The translations under genes were made by a program, and so were the position numbers. From Vibrio sp. VB16 (GTDB lineage: Bacteria; Pseudomonadota; Gammaproteobacteria; Enterobacterales; Vibrionaceae): a stretch of 64,000 nucleotides of DNA. How positions within the stretch are numbered: the first letter of the stretch is position 1; every line of letters starts with the position of its first letter. Positions 53,753 through 62,146 of this stretch are shown one piece after another. The notes below the pieces were generated by a model. It was not told where the DNA came from and did no database searches. It saw nothing but the letters and a program-made list of their open reading frames with translations. Where the stretch lies: positions 1,116,001 through 1,180,000 of the forward strand of contig NZ_CP087591.1 of assembly GCF_015594925.2 (NCBI RefSeq). Reading direction: 5' to 3'.

Positions 53753-55036
53753 ATGTCAGGAATTATTTTATTTGTAGCGCTAGGGATATTTCTAATTCTT
53801 GGGATGCCAATTGCTATGAGCCTAGGTATGAGTTCACTTTTTGTAATGAGTGTTGTCGATGGTGCTCCTCCCATTAGCTTGATGGCTCGCTCGATAGTAA
53901 CCGGAGCTGACTCATTCCCTCTGATAGCAGTACCGCTATTTATTCTTGCTGGAGACTTGATGCAGCAAGGTGGTTTGTCACGACGAATTATCGGTTTTGC
54001 TTCTTCATTAGTTGGTCATATTCGAGCCTCGTTGTGTTATGTGAACGTGATAGCCTCTATGTTTTTCTCCGCAATTTCTGGCTCTGCTCCTGCAACGGTT
54101 GCAGCAATCGGATCTAATATTATTCCTTCAATGTCGCAGCAAGGTTATAAAAAGGACTTCTCATCTGCTTTAACTGCCTCAGCGGGCATGATCGGTGTAA
54201 TGATACCGCCGAGTATACCTTTTATTATTTACGGGGTATCAGCAGAAGTATCTATCGGAAAGCTATTCATTGCGGGAGTTATTCCTGGTGTACTTTTTGG
54301 ATTGATGTTTATGGTGGTTAGTCGGTTTGTTGTACGAAATGAATTGATTATGGATATTGAGCTTACTCCATTCTCCTGGAAAAGTGTTGGCTTAGAGTTC
54401 AAACGTGCTATTTGGGCACTTATTGTTCCTGGAATTATTCTAGGTGGTATTTATGGAGGTATATTTACTCCGACTGAAGCAGGCGCTGTCGCTGTTGTCT
54501 ATGCAATTATTTGTGGTCTGTTCATATATAAAGAAATTTCATTTAAGGATTTGCCTAAAATATTTGCACGTTCAACATTAACTTCAGCAACTATATTAGT
54601 TTTAGTCGTTTTTGCCGCGGCATTTGGTCGGTTGATTACATTTGAGCAAATCCCAGCGGCTGTTGCTAATTCATTAGTTAGTATGTCGGATAATCCAATA
54701 GTAATAATGTTGTTAATAACAATAATGTTATTACTTATTGGTATGTTTATGGAAACTATTTCAGCGATCATCATTCTAACTCCAATTTTATTACCTGTAG
54801 TTGTTGCTATTGGCGTAGATCCTATTGTATTTGGTGTTATTTTGACAGTAAACCTTGCTATCGGCTTCTGTACACCTCCTTTAGGAGTTAATATTTTTGT
54901 AGCGAGTCAGGTTTCAAACGTAAGTATAGAGAAAATATCTAAAGCTTTAATTCCATTTATAGGTGCGATGTTGATATTACTGTTAATAATTACGTTTATT
55001 CCAGAGATATCTCTTTTCTTGACCCGGTTTGTCTAA
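53753..55036 (+). CDS. dctM: TRAP transporter large permease subunit DctM
   Basis: Inner-membrane permease of 427 aa, the family norm, with about eleven helices. GMPIAMSLGMSSLFVM, PLFILAGDLMQQGG, SGSAPATVAAIGSNIIPSM, MIPPSIPFIIYGV and FTPTEAGAVAVVYA are conserved. GGAGG 5 nt before ATG 53753 fixes the start; the earlier ATG at 53735 lies in dctQ. A hairpin terminator follows before dctP. Confidence 0.95.
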   Translation: MSGIILFVALGIFLILGMPIAMSLGMSSLFVMSVVDGAPPISLMARSIVTGADSFPLIAVPLFILAGDLMQQGGLSRRIIGFASSLVGHIRASLCYVNVIASMFFSAISGSAPATVAAIGSNIIPSMSQQGYKKDFSSALTASAGMIGVMIPPSIPFIIYGVSAEVSIGKLFIAGVIPGVLFGLMFMVVSRFVVRNELIMDIELTPFSWKSVGLEFKRAIWALIVPGIILGGIYGGIFTPTEAGAVAVVYAIICGLFIYKEISFKDLPKIFARSTLTSATILVLVVFAAAFGRLITFEQIPAAVANSLVSMSDNPIVIMLLITIMLLLIGMFMETISAIIILTPILLPVVVAIGVDPIVFGVILTVNLAIGFCTPPLGVNIFVASQVSNVSIEKISKALIPFIGAMLILLLIITFIPEISLFLTRFV

Positions 55037-55062
55037 TTTAACTGCCTAAATATATATAAATA

Positions 55063-55087
55063 GCCACCATGTATATGGTGCTTTTTT
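55063..55087 (+). terminator. Terminator between dctM and dctP
   Basis: CACCAT / ATGGTG stem with a GTAT loop followed by C and six T. It separates permease and binding-protein messages. Confidence 0.75.
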
Positions 55088-55181
55088 ATATATTTATGGT
55101 TTTTTTATGAAGTAAATATTCAATTAAGATCTTTTTTCGTGACTTTTCTCACAGCACAACAACCATATTTAATAAACAATA

Positions 55182-55203
55182 GACATCTGATATATCAGAT
55201 GTC
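55182..55203. promoter_or_regulatory. GntR operator copy 3 (in front of dctP), perfect 22-bp palindrome
   Basis: Two copies of the half-site GACATCTGATA arranged head to head with no spacer, 89 bp upstream of the dctP start. It is the most symmetric copy and likely the strongest binding site. Confidence 0.8.
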
Positions 55204-55292
55204 AGTTTGAATAAGCTAATGCACGATATATTGGTATTATCAAAAATTAAAACTAGAAACTAGAATTTTCTGTACAAACCTATGAGGTAAAA

Positions 55293-56288
55293 ATGAAAAA
55301 ATTACTTATCGCAACAACGGTTTCAATGCTTGCTCTATCTACATCAGTGATGTCGGCGACTACGATCAGAATTGGTCATGGTGCTAACGAGAATTATCAT
55401 TTGCATCGTGCCCTAGAGCAATTTAAAGAAAATGTAGAAACGAAGTCCGAAGGTAAATTTGAAGTTCAGATTTTTCCTAGTTCTCAGATGGGCCCTGATC
55501 GTGAAATGATCGAAAGTGTACAGTCAGGATTGTTACAGATGGCGGTTTCTCCATCCTCTTTTTACTCTTCTTGGGACCCATCATTTGATGTAGTTGAACT
55601 TCCGTTTATTTATCCAAGCAAAAAAGTGGCATTAGACACAGTCAATGGCGCTGCTGGTGATAAAATGCTGTCTAAGCTAAATAATATGAATTTGCAAGGT
55701 TTAGGATGGTTAGAAAATGGAGTTCGTCACGTAACTAATAGTAGTCGTCCTATTGAATCTCCTGAAGACTTAAAGGGCTTGAAAATCCGCACTATGAAGG
55801 TGCCTGCGCACGTTAAGACTTTTAACTCTCTAAACGCGACAGCAACGCCCATGAACTTTGGGGAAGTATACTCAGGTCTACAACAGGGTGTTATTGATGG
55901 ACAAGAAAATCCAATCGCGCATATCTACGCTCAGCGATTCTATGAAGTACAGGATTTCGTTAGTCTTACCAGCCACGTAATTACTTTTTACATTCCTGTT
56001 ATGAATTTAGAATTTTGGAACTCATTATCAAAAGATGACCAAAAATTACTTAACGAAGCAATGCGCTCTACAGAGCAATATCAACAAGAGCTTGTTTTAG
56101 CAGAAGAAGGTGATCAAATTGAGTCATTTAAGAAACAAGGTACAAAAGTGAACGTTTTGGATGAAGCGCAATTACAGCTGTTTATTGACGCAACGGAGCC
56201 AGTTCGTGAAGAGTATAAGAACAAATTAGGCGCTGATGTTTATAATGCTTGGATGGAAGCGATTAAAGAGAATTCAAACAACGGGTAG
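55293..56288 (+). CDS. dctP: TRAP transporter substrate-binding protein DctP
   Basis: Periplasmic binding protein, 331 aa. Signal peptide MKKLLIATTVSMLALSTSVMSA, then IRIGHGANENYHLHRALEQF, FPSSQMGPDREMIESVQSG, LKGLKIRTMKVPAHVKTFNSL (with the ligand-binding arginine in KIRT) and NFGEVYSGLQQGVIDGQENP. These define the DctP family, and the conserved arginine indicates a carboxylate ligand such as a sugar acid or hydroxy acid. GAGGTAAAA provides the ribosome site. Followed by a terminator, then the LarA-like gene. Confidence 0.95.
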   Translation: MKKLLIATTVSMLALSTSVMSATTIRIGHGANENYHLHRALEQFKENVETKSEGKFEVQIFPSSQMGPDREMIESVQSGLLQMAVSPSSFYSSWDPSFDVVELPFIYPSKKVALDTVNGAAGDKMLSKLNNMNLQGLGWLENGVRHVTNSSRPIESPEDLKGLKIRTMKVPAHVKTFNSLNATATPMNFGEVYSGLQQGVIDGQENPIAHIYAQRFYEVQDFVSLTSHVITFYIPVMNLEFWNSLSKDDQKLLNEAMRSTEQYQQELVLAEEGDQIESFKKQGTKVNVLDEAQLQLFIDATEPVREEYKNKLGADVYNAWMEAIKENSNNG

Positions 56289-56312
56289 GGTTCTCTAAGT
56301 TACAATAAATGA

Positions 56313-56338
56313 GAGAGGGTTTTCCCTCTCTTTTTTTT
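56313..56338 (+). terminator. Rho-independent terminator after dctP
   Basis: GAGAGGG / CCCTCTC stem with a TTTT loop and a run of eight T. Partial readthrough may feed the LarA-like gene. Confidence 0.9.
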
Positions 56339-56379
56339 CAACTGAATAATTCACGAAAAGTTGAATATTGAGGCGTGTA

Positions 56380-57675
56380 ATGTTTGACAAGAATATAGAG
56401 TTTACTCTCGATGGCGGTTTCATATGTGACTTACCCAAAATGGTTAAGGTGAAACAAAGCTTTAAACGCAGAAAAATTGAAGACATAAATCATAGAATTA
56501 AAGAAGAGCTAGCCAAAATTCCTGAGACTCAAAGCCTACAAGGAAAACGTCTTGCCATAACGGTAGGAAGCCGAGGGATTTCAGGTTTAATACCTGTATT
56601 GCAGCAAACAATACTATTTTTACTAAGCTGTGGTGCGAAACCATTTGTGGTGCCTTCTATGGGGAGTCATGGTTCGGCTAATGCTCAAGGGCAAGTGAGC
56701 ATATTGGCAGCATATGGTATCACTGAGAAGAGTATGGGTGTGCCGATTTGCTCGTCGATGGAAGTCGTAAAGGTTGCAGAGATGCCCGATGGTGTGCCGT
56801 TGTATTTAGATAAAATAGCAACCGAAGCAGATGGTATCATTTTGTGCAATAAAATTAAGCCTCACGCTGATTTTAAAGGTCATATTGAAAGTGGTATTCT
56901 AAAAATGCTCAGTATAGGATTAGGTAATCATGTCGGTGCATCAACATTACATCGTTATGGTTTTCATAATTTTCACACAGTGATCCCAGAGGCAGGGAAG
57001 CGCCTTCTTGATAAAATCACCGTACCGTTTGCTATTGGCTTAGTTGAAAATGCTTACGATGAACTTATGGATATTGAGATAGCACTGCAACATGAAATAC
57101 TAGAATTAGAGCCAACTTATCTTGCAACTGCGAAAGAAAATATTGCACATATATTGATTCCAGAAATTGATGTGTTGATTATTCAAGAAATTGGGAAAAA
57201 TATAAGCGGTGAGGGGATGGACCCTAATGTTACAGGTCGCCCCGGTTCTGGTGTGACAGGCTTTTTTGGGCCTAATATCAGTAATACAGTTGTGTTATCT
57301 CTTACTGAAGCTACTCATGGTAATGGTGTAGGAATTGGTATGGCTGATATTACGACTAGAGGGTTAATACAGAAACTCGATTTTTCTGCGATGTATACCA
57401 ATGCTGCAACTGCTGGGACATTAGCAACGGCCAAAATACCGATGGTGATGAGTAATGATTTTGAAGCAATTGTGTTCGCTTTGAAAACGGCCCCAATTCA
57501 TGATATCAGTGAAGCTAAGATTGTATGGGTCAAAAACACTCTGGAACTCGATAATATTATGGTGTCGCAGGCTTTGTTAGAAAGTATAGAAGAGATTGAG
57601 AATGCAGAGGTTGTGTCCGAATTAATGCCATTTTCCTTTGATGAAAATAATGTACTTCTTACATGGTATAGATAG
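56380..57675 (+). CDS. Nickel-dependent hydroxyacid racemase/epimerase, LarA superfamily
   Basis: LarA enzymes use a nickel pincer nucleotide, bound to a lysine, to invert a 2-hydroxy acid by hydride transfer. Landmarks here: Arg65 in VGSRGISG, His97 in PSMGSHGSANAQ, His162 and His168 in KPHADFKGHIESG, the cofactor lysine most likely Lys175 in GILKMLSIG and His184 in LGNHVGA. The first half is DUF2088. 431 aa from the ATG at 56380, which has GAGG at 6 nt; a TTG at 56368 is less likely. It is distant from the lactate enzyme, and its neighbours make sugar-acid or other hydroxy-acid substrates more likely than lactate. The cofactor genes larB, larE and larC follow on the opposite strand. Confidence 0.88.
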   Translation: MFDKNIEFTLDGGFICDLPKMVKVKQSFKRRKIEDINHRIKEELAKIPETQSLQGKRLAITVGSRGISGLIPVLQQTILFLLSCGAKPFVVPSMGSHGSANAQGQVSILAAYGITEKSMGVPICSSMEVVKVAEMPDGVPLYLDKIATEADGIILCNKIKPHADFKGHIESGILKMLSIGLGNHVGASTLHRYGFHNFHTVIPEAGKRLLDKITVPFAIGLVENAYDELMDIEIALQHEILELEPTYLATAKENIAHILIPEIDVLIIQEIGKNISGEGMDPNVTGRPGSGVTGFFGPNISNTVVLSLTEATHGNGVGIGMADITTRGLIQKLDFSAMYTNAATAGTLATAKIPMVMSNDFEAIVFALKTAPIHDISEAKIVWVKNTLELDNIMVSQALLESIEEIENAEVVSELMPFSFDENNVLLTWYR

Positions 57676-57756
57676 TTCTTAGGTTACCTACAACCGTAAA
57701 GGTTGTAGGGTATCTCTGATTTGGAAAAACTGTTGTAATCGATACGTAGAAAACGA

Positions 57757-58425
57757 TTATATGGAAAAACTTTTGCATATCTTGATGGCAGCACAAGCGG
57801 CTCCAAAGCCATTGTCTATATTGACAGTAAGTACTCCCGCAGCGCAACTACCTAAGCAGGAATTAAGTGCGAGTTGGCCACCAGCAGAGACACCATAGCC
57901 AACAGATGTTGGTACTGCAATGATTGGCGTTGGTACGAGACCTGCGAGTACCGTTGGTAGTGCTGCTTCCATGCCGGCTACTGCCACAATAATCTTCATA
58001 CTGGATAACTCTTCAAGAATGTCGTTTAGTCGCCACATTGCGGATACGCCGACATCTTCATAAAGAACAGCGCCTATTCCATGGTAAGTTAACGTTCTTC
58101 GTATCTCATGGCAGACTGAAGTGTCTGATGCCCCACCTGAAATGATAGCGATTTGGCTTGGACATTTTAGGGGTATAGATTCCATTTTATCCAGACCTAA
58201 GATAGCGGTATTAGAAACTTCGCAATAGTCTATTTTTGACCTAAATGTCGACTCAATATTAAGGAATTTTTCAGGGTATAATCGTGTAAATAGTAAATTT
58301 TTATCCTCGTTTAAAGCCAGTGATATTATGTGCTCTATTTGTCGTGGTGATTTACTTTCGCAGAAAATCGCTTCCTCTACACCACATCGAATGGCTCTGT
58401 CGAAATCTAAAATAATATCTGGCAC
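57757..58425 (-). CDS. larB: Nickel pincer cofactor biosynthesis protein LarB
   Basis: Carboxylates and hydrolyses nicotinic acid adenine dinucleotide, the first step to the nickel pincer nucleotide. PurE-like core: AIISGGASDTSVCHEIRRTL, VAVAGMEAALPTVLAGL, VPTSVGYGVSAGGQLALNSC (catalytic Cys190 expected) and VNIDNGFGAACAA. 222 aa, somewhat shorter at the N-terminus than the lactobacillus protein. Last gene of larC-larE-larB and overlaps larE by one base. The 81 bp between it and the LarA-like gene hold a hairpin (about 57684-57711) without a clear T-run. Confidence 0.93.
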   Translation of the reverse strand: MPDIILDFDRAIRCGVEEAIFCESKSPRQIEHIISLALNEDKNLLFTRLYPEKFLNIESTFRSKIDYCEVSNTAILGLDKMESIPLKCPSQIAIISGGASDTSVCHEIRRTLTYHGIGAVLYEDVGVSAMWRLNDILEELSSMKIIVAVAGMEAALPTVLAGLVPTPIIAVPTSVGYGVSAGGQLALNSCLGSCAAGVLTVNIDNGFGAACAAIKICKSFSI

Positions 58426-59234
58426 TACTTAGCTCCAATAAAGGCACTGCCTCGTTTGTAAGGCGTAAATGTGATTGGGATATTTAATTGGTGTTGTTGT
58501 GTGATTTTTTCCACTTCAATCTTTAAGATTGTGATCTCCTTTGAAGATAAACTACTAAGTTGCGTACGGTTTATCTCTATAGTTATTTTACCTGATTGAA
58601 CTCGACATCGAAGCGAATCGCAGTGTAAAAGCTCATTCAATCTTGTTTCAATATCTTGTATAAGATTGAGGCTTTCTTCATTAACGCTGATTCCTGTTTC
58701 AATTCGGCTAGCTAGGCAGGGAGATGCTGGCAATACTGATAACTGTGGTAAGCCTAACCGTTGGGCCATTTCCCTTATGGTTTGCTTATTGATGCCTACT
58801 TCAACATATGGATGTAGTACATTGTGCTCTCTTGCTGCAATAAGACCAGGGCGATAGTCATCAAGATCATCGAGGTTGGTCCCAGAAACGACAGTACCAT
58901 GGTTGAAGGAGGAAAGTTTAGTGTACAAACAAGTTTTACAAAAATAACAACGATTTACAGGGTTCGTTTTGTATTCAGGATGGTTTATTTCTCCACTATC
59001 TACAAATTGAATATTCCAATTATACGTATCGGCAAATTCTTGAATTCTGGCCGTGTCACAGGTTGGTACAGCAGCCGAAATAGAATGTATAATCTTTGCT
59101 TTAGACCCTAAGGTTTGATGTGCAACATAAGCTAAGGTCATACTGTCAACACCACCGCTCACTGCGACAGTTACCTTTTTTAAGTGTTTTAGATAGACTT
59201 GAAGCTTGTCTAATTTTGAGTCTGTTTTTGTCAT
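58425..59234 (-). CDS. larE: Sulfur transferase LarE
   Basis: PP-loop enzyme that adenylates the dicarboxylated nicotinate nucleotide and adds sulfur. The ATP loop AVSGGVDSMT is at residues 24-33; VVSGTNLDDLDDYRPGL is the second nucleotide motif. Cysteines lie at 96 and 99 (NRCYFCK) and at 173 (ASPCLASR, the position of the sulfur-donating cysteine). This three-cysteine pattern resembles LarE proteins that carry a [4Fe-4S] cluster for catalytic sulfur transfer rather than the single-cysteine sacrificial type. 269 aa, middle gene of the lar operon. Confidence 0.93.
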   Translation of the reverse strand: MTKTDSKLDKLQVYLKHLKKVTVAVSGGVDSMTLAYVAHQTLGSKAKIIHSISAAVPTCDTARIQEFADTYNWNIQFVDSGEINHPEYKTNPVNRCYFCKTCLYTKLSSFNHGTVVSGTNLDDLDDYRPGLIAAREHNVLHPYVEVGINKQTIREMAQRLGLPQLSVLPASPCLASRIETGISVNEESLNLIQDIETRLNELLHCDSLRCRVQSGKITIEINRTQLSSLSSKEITILKIEVEKITQQHQLNIPITFTPYKRGSAFIGAK

Positions 59235-59248
59235 ATTTACCCCGCCAC

Positions 59249-60433
59249 TTATTTCTCTACAATGCGACTAAGTGTTTTAATAGAATGGTAATTTAGTGTT
59301 GGATCGTTTAGATGGTTAGATTCAATTTTACTAGTAATACTGCCATCTGGCCGGGTCACAGTTTTGATATCATACTCACTATCCGCAACTGCAACTTTAC
59401 TATGTTGGCGAGCCAGTATTTTTCTTTGGCATTGCCAATATCGTATACCGATGGTTGATGTGTGGTTAAACACATAATTGATGACGACTGAAGTATTCTG
59501 ATTATTAGTTAATATCGTTAATGTATGGATGTGACGATTTTTTTTGCCGATAGCGATTGATTCAGTTATCTCTAATACGCCTTCTTGTGCTCTGATTTTT
59601 TCTCGTGCTATAGCCAGTTGCTCTCCGGTCATATCATCGATATCACATTGGATGGTAGTTACTGAGTCACTCTTGCTGATAGAGCATGGTTCGCTTACTA
59701 ACAAGGTAGTGCGAAGTAAGTTTGCTCTATCCGGTAGTTCACGTGTGCCAAAGCCATACCCTATTGCGGTCACCATTCCTTTAGACAATTGGGGCTCTGG
59801 ATTTAACCAAGCGAGTATGGCAGCTCCAGTCGGGGTTACTCTTTCCCCTTTGATGCCATCATCGATGAACGAAAACTTCTTGAGTAATAAGAGTGTCGCT
59901 GGTGCAGGAACAGGAATGACACCATGAGCACATTTTACAGTACCACCACCCCAAGGTATCGGTGAGCATGACCAGGATTCTACATTTGAATGGTGAATGA
60001 GCCATGCTGCCGACACAATGTCGACTATGCAATCCCAAGCCCCCACTTCATGAAAATGTACATCCTCAACTGACTTGTTGTGTATCGTTGATTCTGCAGT
60101 GGCTAATAGTTCAAAAATACCTAGTGCGTGATTGCGTACGTGTTCATCTTCCAGTTGCTCTACTAATAAAGTACGAATAGAGCGCCAGCTTCGATGGTGG
60201 TGTTTATGGTCATGGTCTGTGTGGTCGTGAAGTTGACTTATATCGACTAAGAACCGTTGTCCACTTATGCCTTTATCCATGGCTGAAGTAAGCTGTAAGT
60301 GAATATGGTTTTGGTGGATTAATTTATTAAGAACACCAAATAGTGGGATCTCTAATTCAGGTATTGCATCCAACATTGATGCGGTAAACATATCACCAGC
60401 AATACCGCCAATTAAGTCTAAGTGGATGTGCAT
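59249..60433 (-). CDS. larC: Nickel insertion protein LarC
   Basis: CTP-dependent cyclometallase that puts nickel into the pincer cofactor. HLDLIGGIAGDMFTASMLDA opens the protein; a histidine-rich stretch (HDHTDHDHKHHH, about residues 69-80) is a probable nickel store; VHFHEVGAWDCIVDIVSAAW, TPTGAAILAWL and QCDIDDMTGEQLAIAREKI follow. In Lactobacillus plantarum larC is read through a ribosomal frameshift (larC1/larC2), while here both halves are in one 394-codon frame. First gene of the minus-strand lar operon, with operator copy 4 about 60 bp upstream. Confidence 0.94.
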   Translation of the reverse strand: MHIHLDLIGGIAGDMFTASMLDAIPELEIPLFGVLNKLIHQNHIHLQLTSAMDKGISGQRFLVDISQLHDHTDHDHKHHHRSWRSIRTLLVEQLEDEHVRNHALGIFELLATAESTIHNKSVEDVHFHEVGAWDCIVDIVSAAWLIHHSNVESWSCSPIPWGGGTVKCAHGVIPVPAPATLLLLKKFSFIDDGIKGERVTPTGAAILAWLNPEPQLSKGMVTAIGYGFGTRELPDRANLLRTTLLVSEPCSISKSDSVTTIQCDIDDMTGEQLAIAREKIRAQEGVLEITESIAIGKKNRHIHTLTILTNNQNTSVVINYVFNHTSTIGIRYWQCQRKILARQHSKVAVADSEYDIKTVTRPDGSITSKIESNHLNDPTLNYHSIKTLSRIVEK

Positions 60434-60493
60434 TAAGTTACTCCAAAAATGTATGTATCAATATTTATTCACAGGTAAGCTATCGATTCGTTT

Positions 60494-60511
60494 ATCTGAT
60501 ATGTTAGATGT
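60494..60511. promoter_or_regulatory. GntR operator copy 4 (in front of larCEB)
   Basis: ATCTGATATGTTAGATGT, nearly the consensus, 61 bp before the larC start codon. Confidence 0.75.
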
Positions 60512-60624
60512 ACTTTAAATAATAGATGTAATTGATGTAGTTTTGCAAACGTAAATTAGTTGCATGAATGGTTTTTGTGATTGATGTTAACTCCTGATGA
60601 TAGAGTCCATGATTCTAGCGTAGT

Positions 60625-60642
60625 ATCTGATATGTTAGGTGT
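60625..60642. promoter_or_regulatory. GntR operator copy 5 (in front of the HupE-like gene)
   Basis: ATCTGATATGTTAGGTGT, one base from copy 4, 64 bp before ATG 60706. Confidence 0.72.
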
Positions 60643-60705
60643 TGTTTTGTTCAGTTATTTACCTTAATATGCGAGTAGTTACTAATGGATATACTTAGGC
60701 GTAAA

Positions 60706-61299
60706 ATGATATTACATAAAAAATTTCTTGTTGCTTTATTGTCATTAGCTTCGTTAAACCCTACAACATCTTGGGCACATCCCAGTCACTCAAAAGCTGA
60801 CATTTTTTCTGGTATACTCCACCCACTTACAGGGTTAGATCATTCTATCGTAATGTTGGGGCTTGGTTTTATCGCCGTCGTATGCTTCCAACGTTCTAAG
60901 ATAGTAAATGTGCTGTCCATATTTTTGATCAGCTTAATTTCGGGGGTAATTTTGGGCATGCTTGGAATTACCATACCAAAACCAGAACTATTGATTGTAA
61001 TGTCGGTTTGTTTTGTTGGTATCACTTTTTTGTTGAGTGCGTCGAAGTCAAAACTGCAGGAATTCATGGGTTATATTGCTACGTTAATGGCTGCAGTTCA
61101 TGGTTATATACATATTATTGAGATACCTAGTACAGCACCAGTTGCAAGCTATTCTCTGGGTATCATGTTGTCTAGTGCGGTAATTTATGTTTTAGGCGCT
61201 TCGCTAGGTACTTTGTTTTTTATAAAGAAAAGTCAAAATAAGATTCAAATTTTTAGTGGTGGTTTATATGTTGTGGCCTCAGTGGTACTGTTTATTTAA
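60706..61299 (+). CDS. HupE/UreJ-like nickel permease
   Basis: Six-helix membrane protein with a signal-like N-terminus (LVALLSLASLNPTTSWA), followed by HPSHSKADIFSGILHPLTGLDHSIVMLGLGF. The H-P-x-x-G-x-D-H motif in helix 1 is the metal-binding signature of HupE and UreJ. Residues LMAAVHGYIHIIEIP carry further histidines. This would feed nickel to LarC. ATG 60706 has AGG at 7 nt; ATG 60685 is possible and adds seven residues. It lies in front of the GntR gene, with which it may be cotranscribed. Confidence 0.88.
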   Translation: MILHKKFLVALLSLASLNPTTSWAHPSHSKADIFSGILHPLTGLDHSIVMLGLGFIAVVCFQRSKIVNVLSIFLISLISGVILGMLGITIPKPELLIVMSVCFVGITFLLSASKSKLQEFMGYIATLMAAVHGYIHIIEIPSTAPVASYSLGIMLSSAVIYVLGASLGTLFFIKKSQNKIQIFSGGLYVVASVVLFI

Positions 61300-61302
61300 C
61301 AT

Positions 61303-61332
61303 TGATTCTTTGATTCTTTGATTCTTTGATTT
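61303..61332 (+). repeat. Short tandem repeat GATTCTTT, about 3.5 units
   Basis: Perfect 8-bp units directly after the HupE-like gene stop. Such repeats can vary in number by slippage; no coding effect is expected here because they are between genes. Confidence 0.85.
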
Positions 61333-61486
61333 AGTGACAAAAAGTATAAGTGTTTATTTTTAGTCCTTTTAAAATCACTCATTGCGTAATAAACTGATTT
61401 ATAGAAATTTTTGTTCTAAAGCTGGATTAATTCTCGAACACTAATTATGACCATCTAGCTATAGAGAAGCTACAGAGGAAAAGACA

Positions 61487-62146
61487 TTGAAGAGTATTAT
61501 TCGCCCGAAAAGTTTAACTGAAAATGTGGCAGAAAGCTTACGTCGCTCGATCGTCAGTGGTGAGTTAGGTTTAGGTCAGTCACTATCAGAAGCGTCTTTA
61601 TCAGAGACGTTTGGCGTGAGTAAAACTCCTGTTCGTGAGGCGTTATTTTTACTCAAACAAGAAGGCTTGATCGATATTATTCCACAGAAGGGCAGTTTTG
61701 TTTTTCAACCTAGTGAAAAGTCCATTGTTGAACTGTGTAATTTTCGAAGTTTTCTGGAGCCTATAGCGTTAAATGAGTCGATGCGTAATAATCCAGAAAA
61801 GTTTCTTGAATGTTTAGAAATTTGTATCGTTAAGATGGAACATAAGTTCAAAAATAAAGATTTGAAAGCATTTTTGTTACTTGATGGTGAGTTTCATGAA
61901 TCGTTTTTCGAATTTTGTGGTAATTCTCTTGTTCAAAAAAGCTACCAGTTAGTGCAATTTCACATTGGAGCTATTCGAAGCCACTTAACAAGCTCTGATG
62001 AAGCTTTTGAAGAAATTCTAAATGACCATAAGCGAATCTACACTGATCTTAGTAATGGCAATGTAGAGAAAGCAAAGGATACTTTGCGAAAACATGTGCT
62101 TGATATAAAAAGCATGATTAATGCTTGTATATTAGTCCCCTCTTAA
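61487..62146 (+). CDS. GntR-family regulator, FCD (FadR) subfamily
   Basis: N-terminal winged helix (LTENVAESLRRSIVSGELGLGQSLSEASLSETFGVSKTPVREALFLLKQEGLI) and an all-helical FCD ligand domain (FRSFLEPIALNESM, LLDGEFHESFFEFCGN, ILNDHKRIYTDLSNGNVEKAKDTLRKHV) with the metal-binding Asp and His positions present. 219 aa. Start is a TTG with GAGGAAAAG upstream. It is the only regulator inside the repeat-bracketed block and is the likely owner of the five palindromic sites. FCD proteins of this kind usually release DNA when they bind a sugar acid or organic acid. Confidence 0.93.
   Translation: MKSIIRPKSLTENVAESLRRSIVSGELGLGQSLSEASLSETFGVSKTPVREALFLLKQEGLIDIIPQKGSFVFQPSEKSIVELCNFRSFLEPIALNESMRNNPEKFLECLEICIVKMEHKFKNKDLKAFLLLDGEFHESFFEFCGNSLVQKSYQLVQFHIGAIRSHLTSSDEAFEEILNDHKRIYTDLSNGNVEKAKDTLRKHVLDIKSMINACILVPS

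Larger units (their letters stand above)
60434..60705. other. Divergent regulatory region between larC and the HupE-like gene
   Basis: AT-rich, about 270 bp, holding two operator copies about 130 bp apart, one near each divergent start. This mirrors the arrangement between the dehydrogenase gene and dctQ, also two copies about 130 bp apart. Confidence 0.6.

Noticed and set aside
57684..57711. Hairpin between the LarA-like gene and larB
   Set aside because: Stem has a bulge and no T-run on either strand, so I mention it only as a possible weak end signal.
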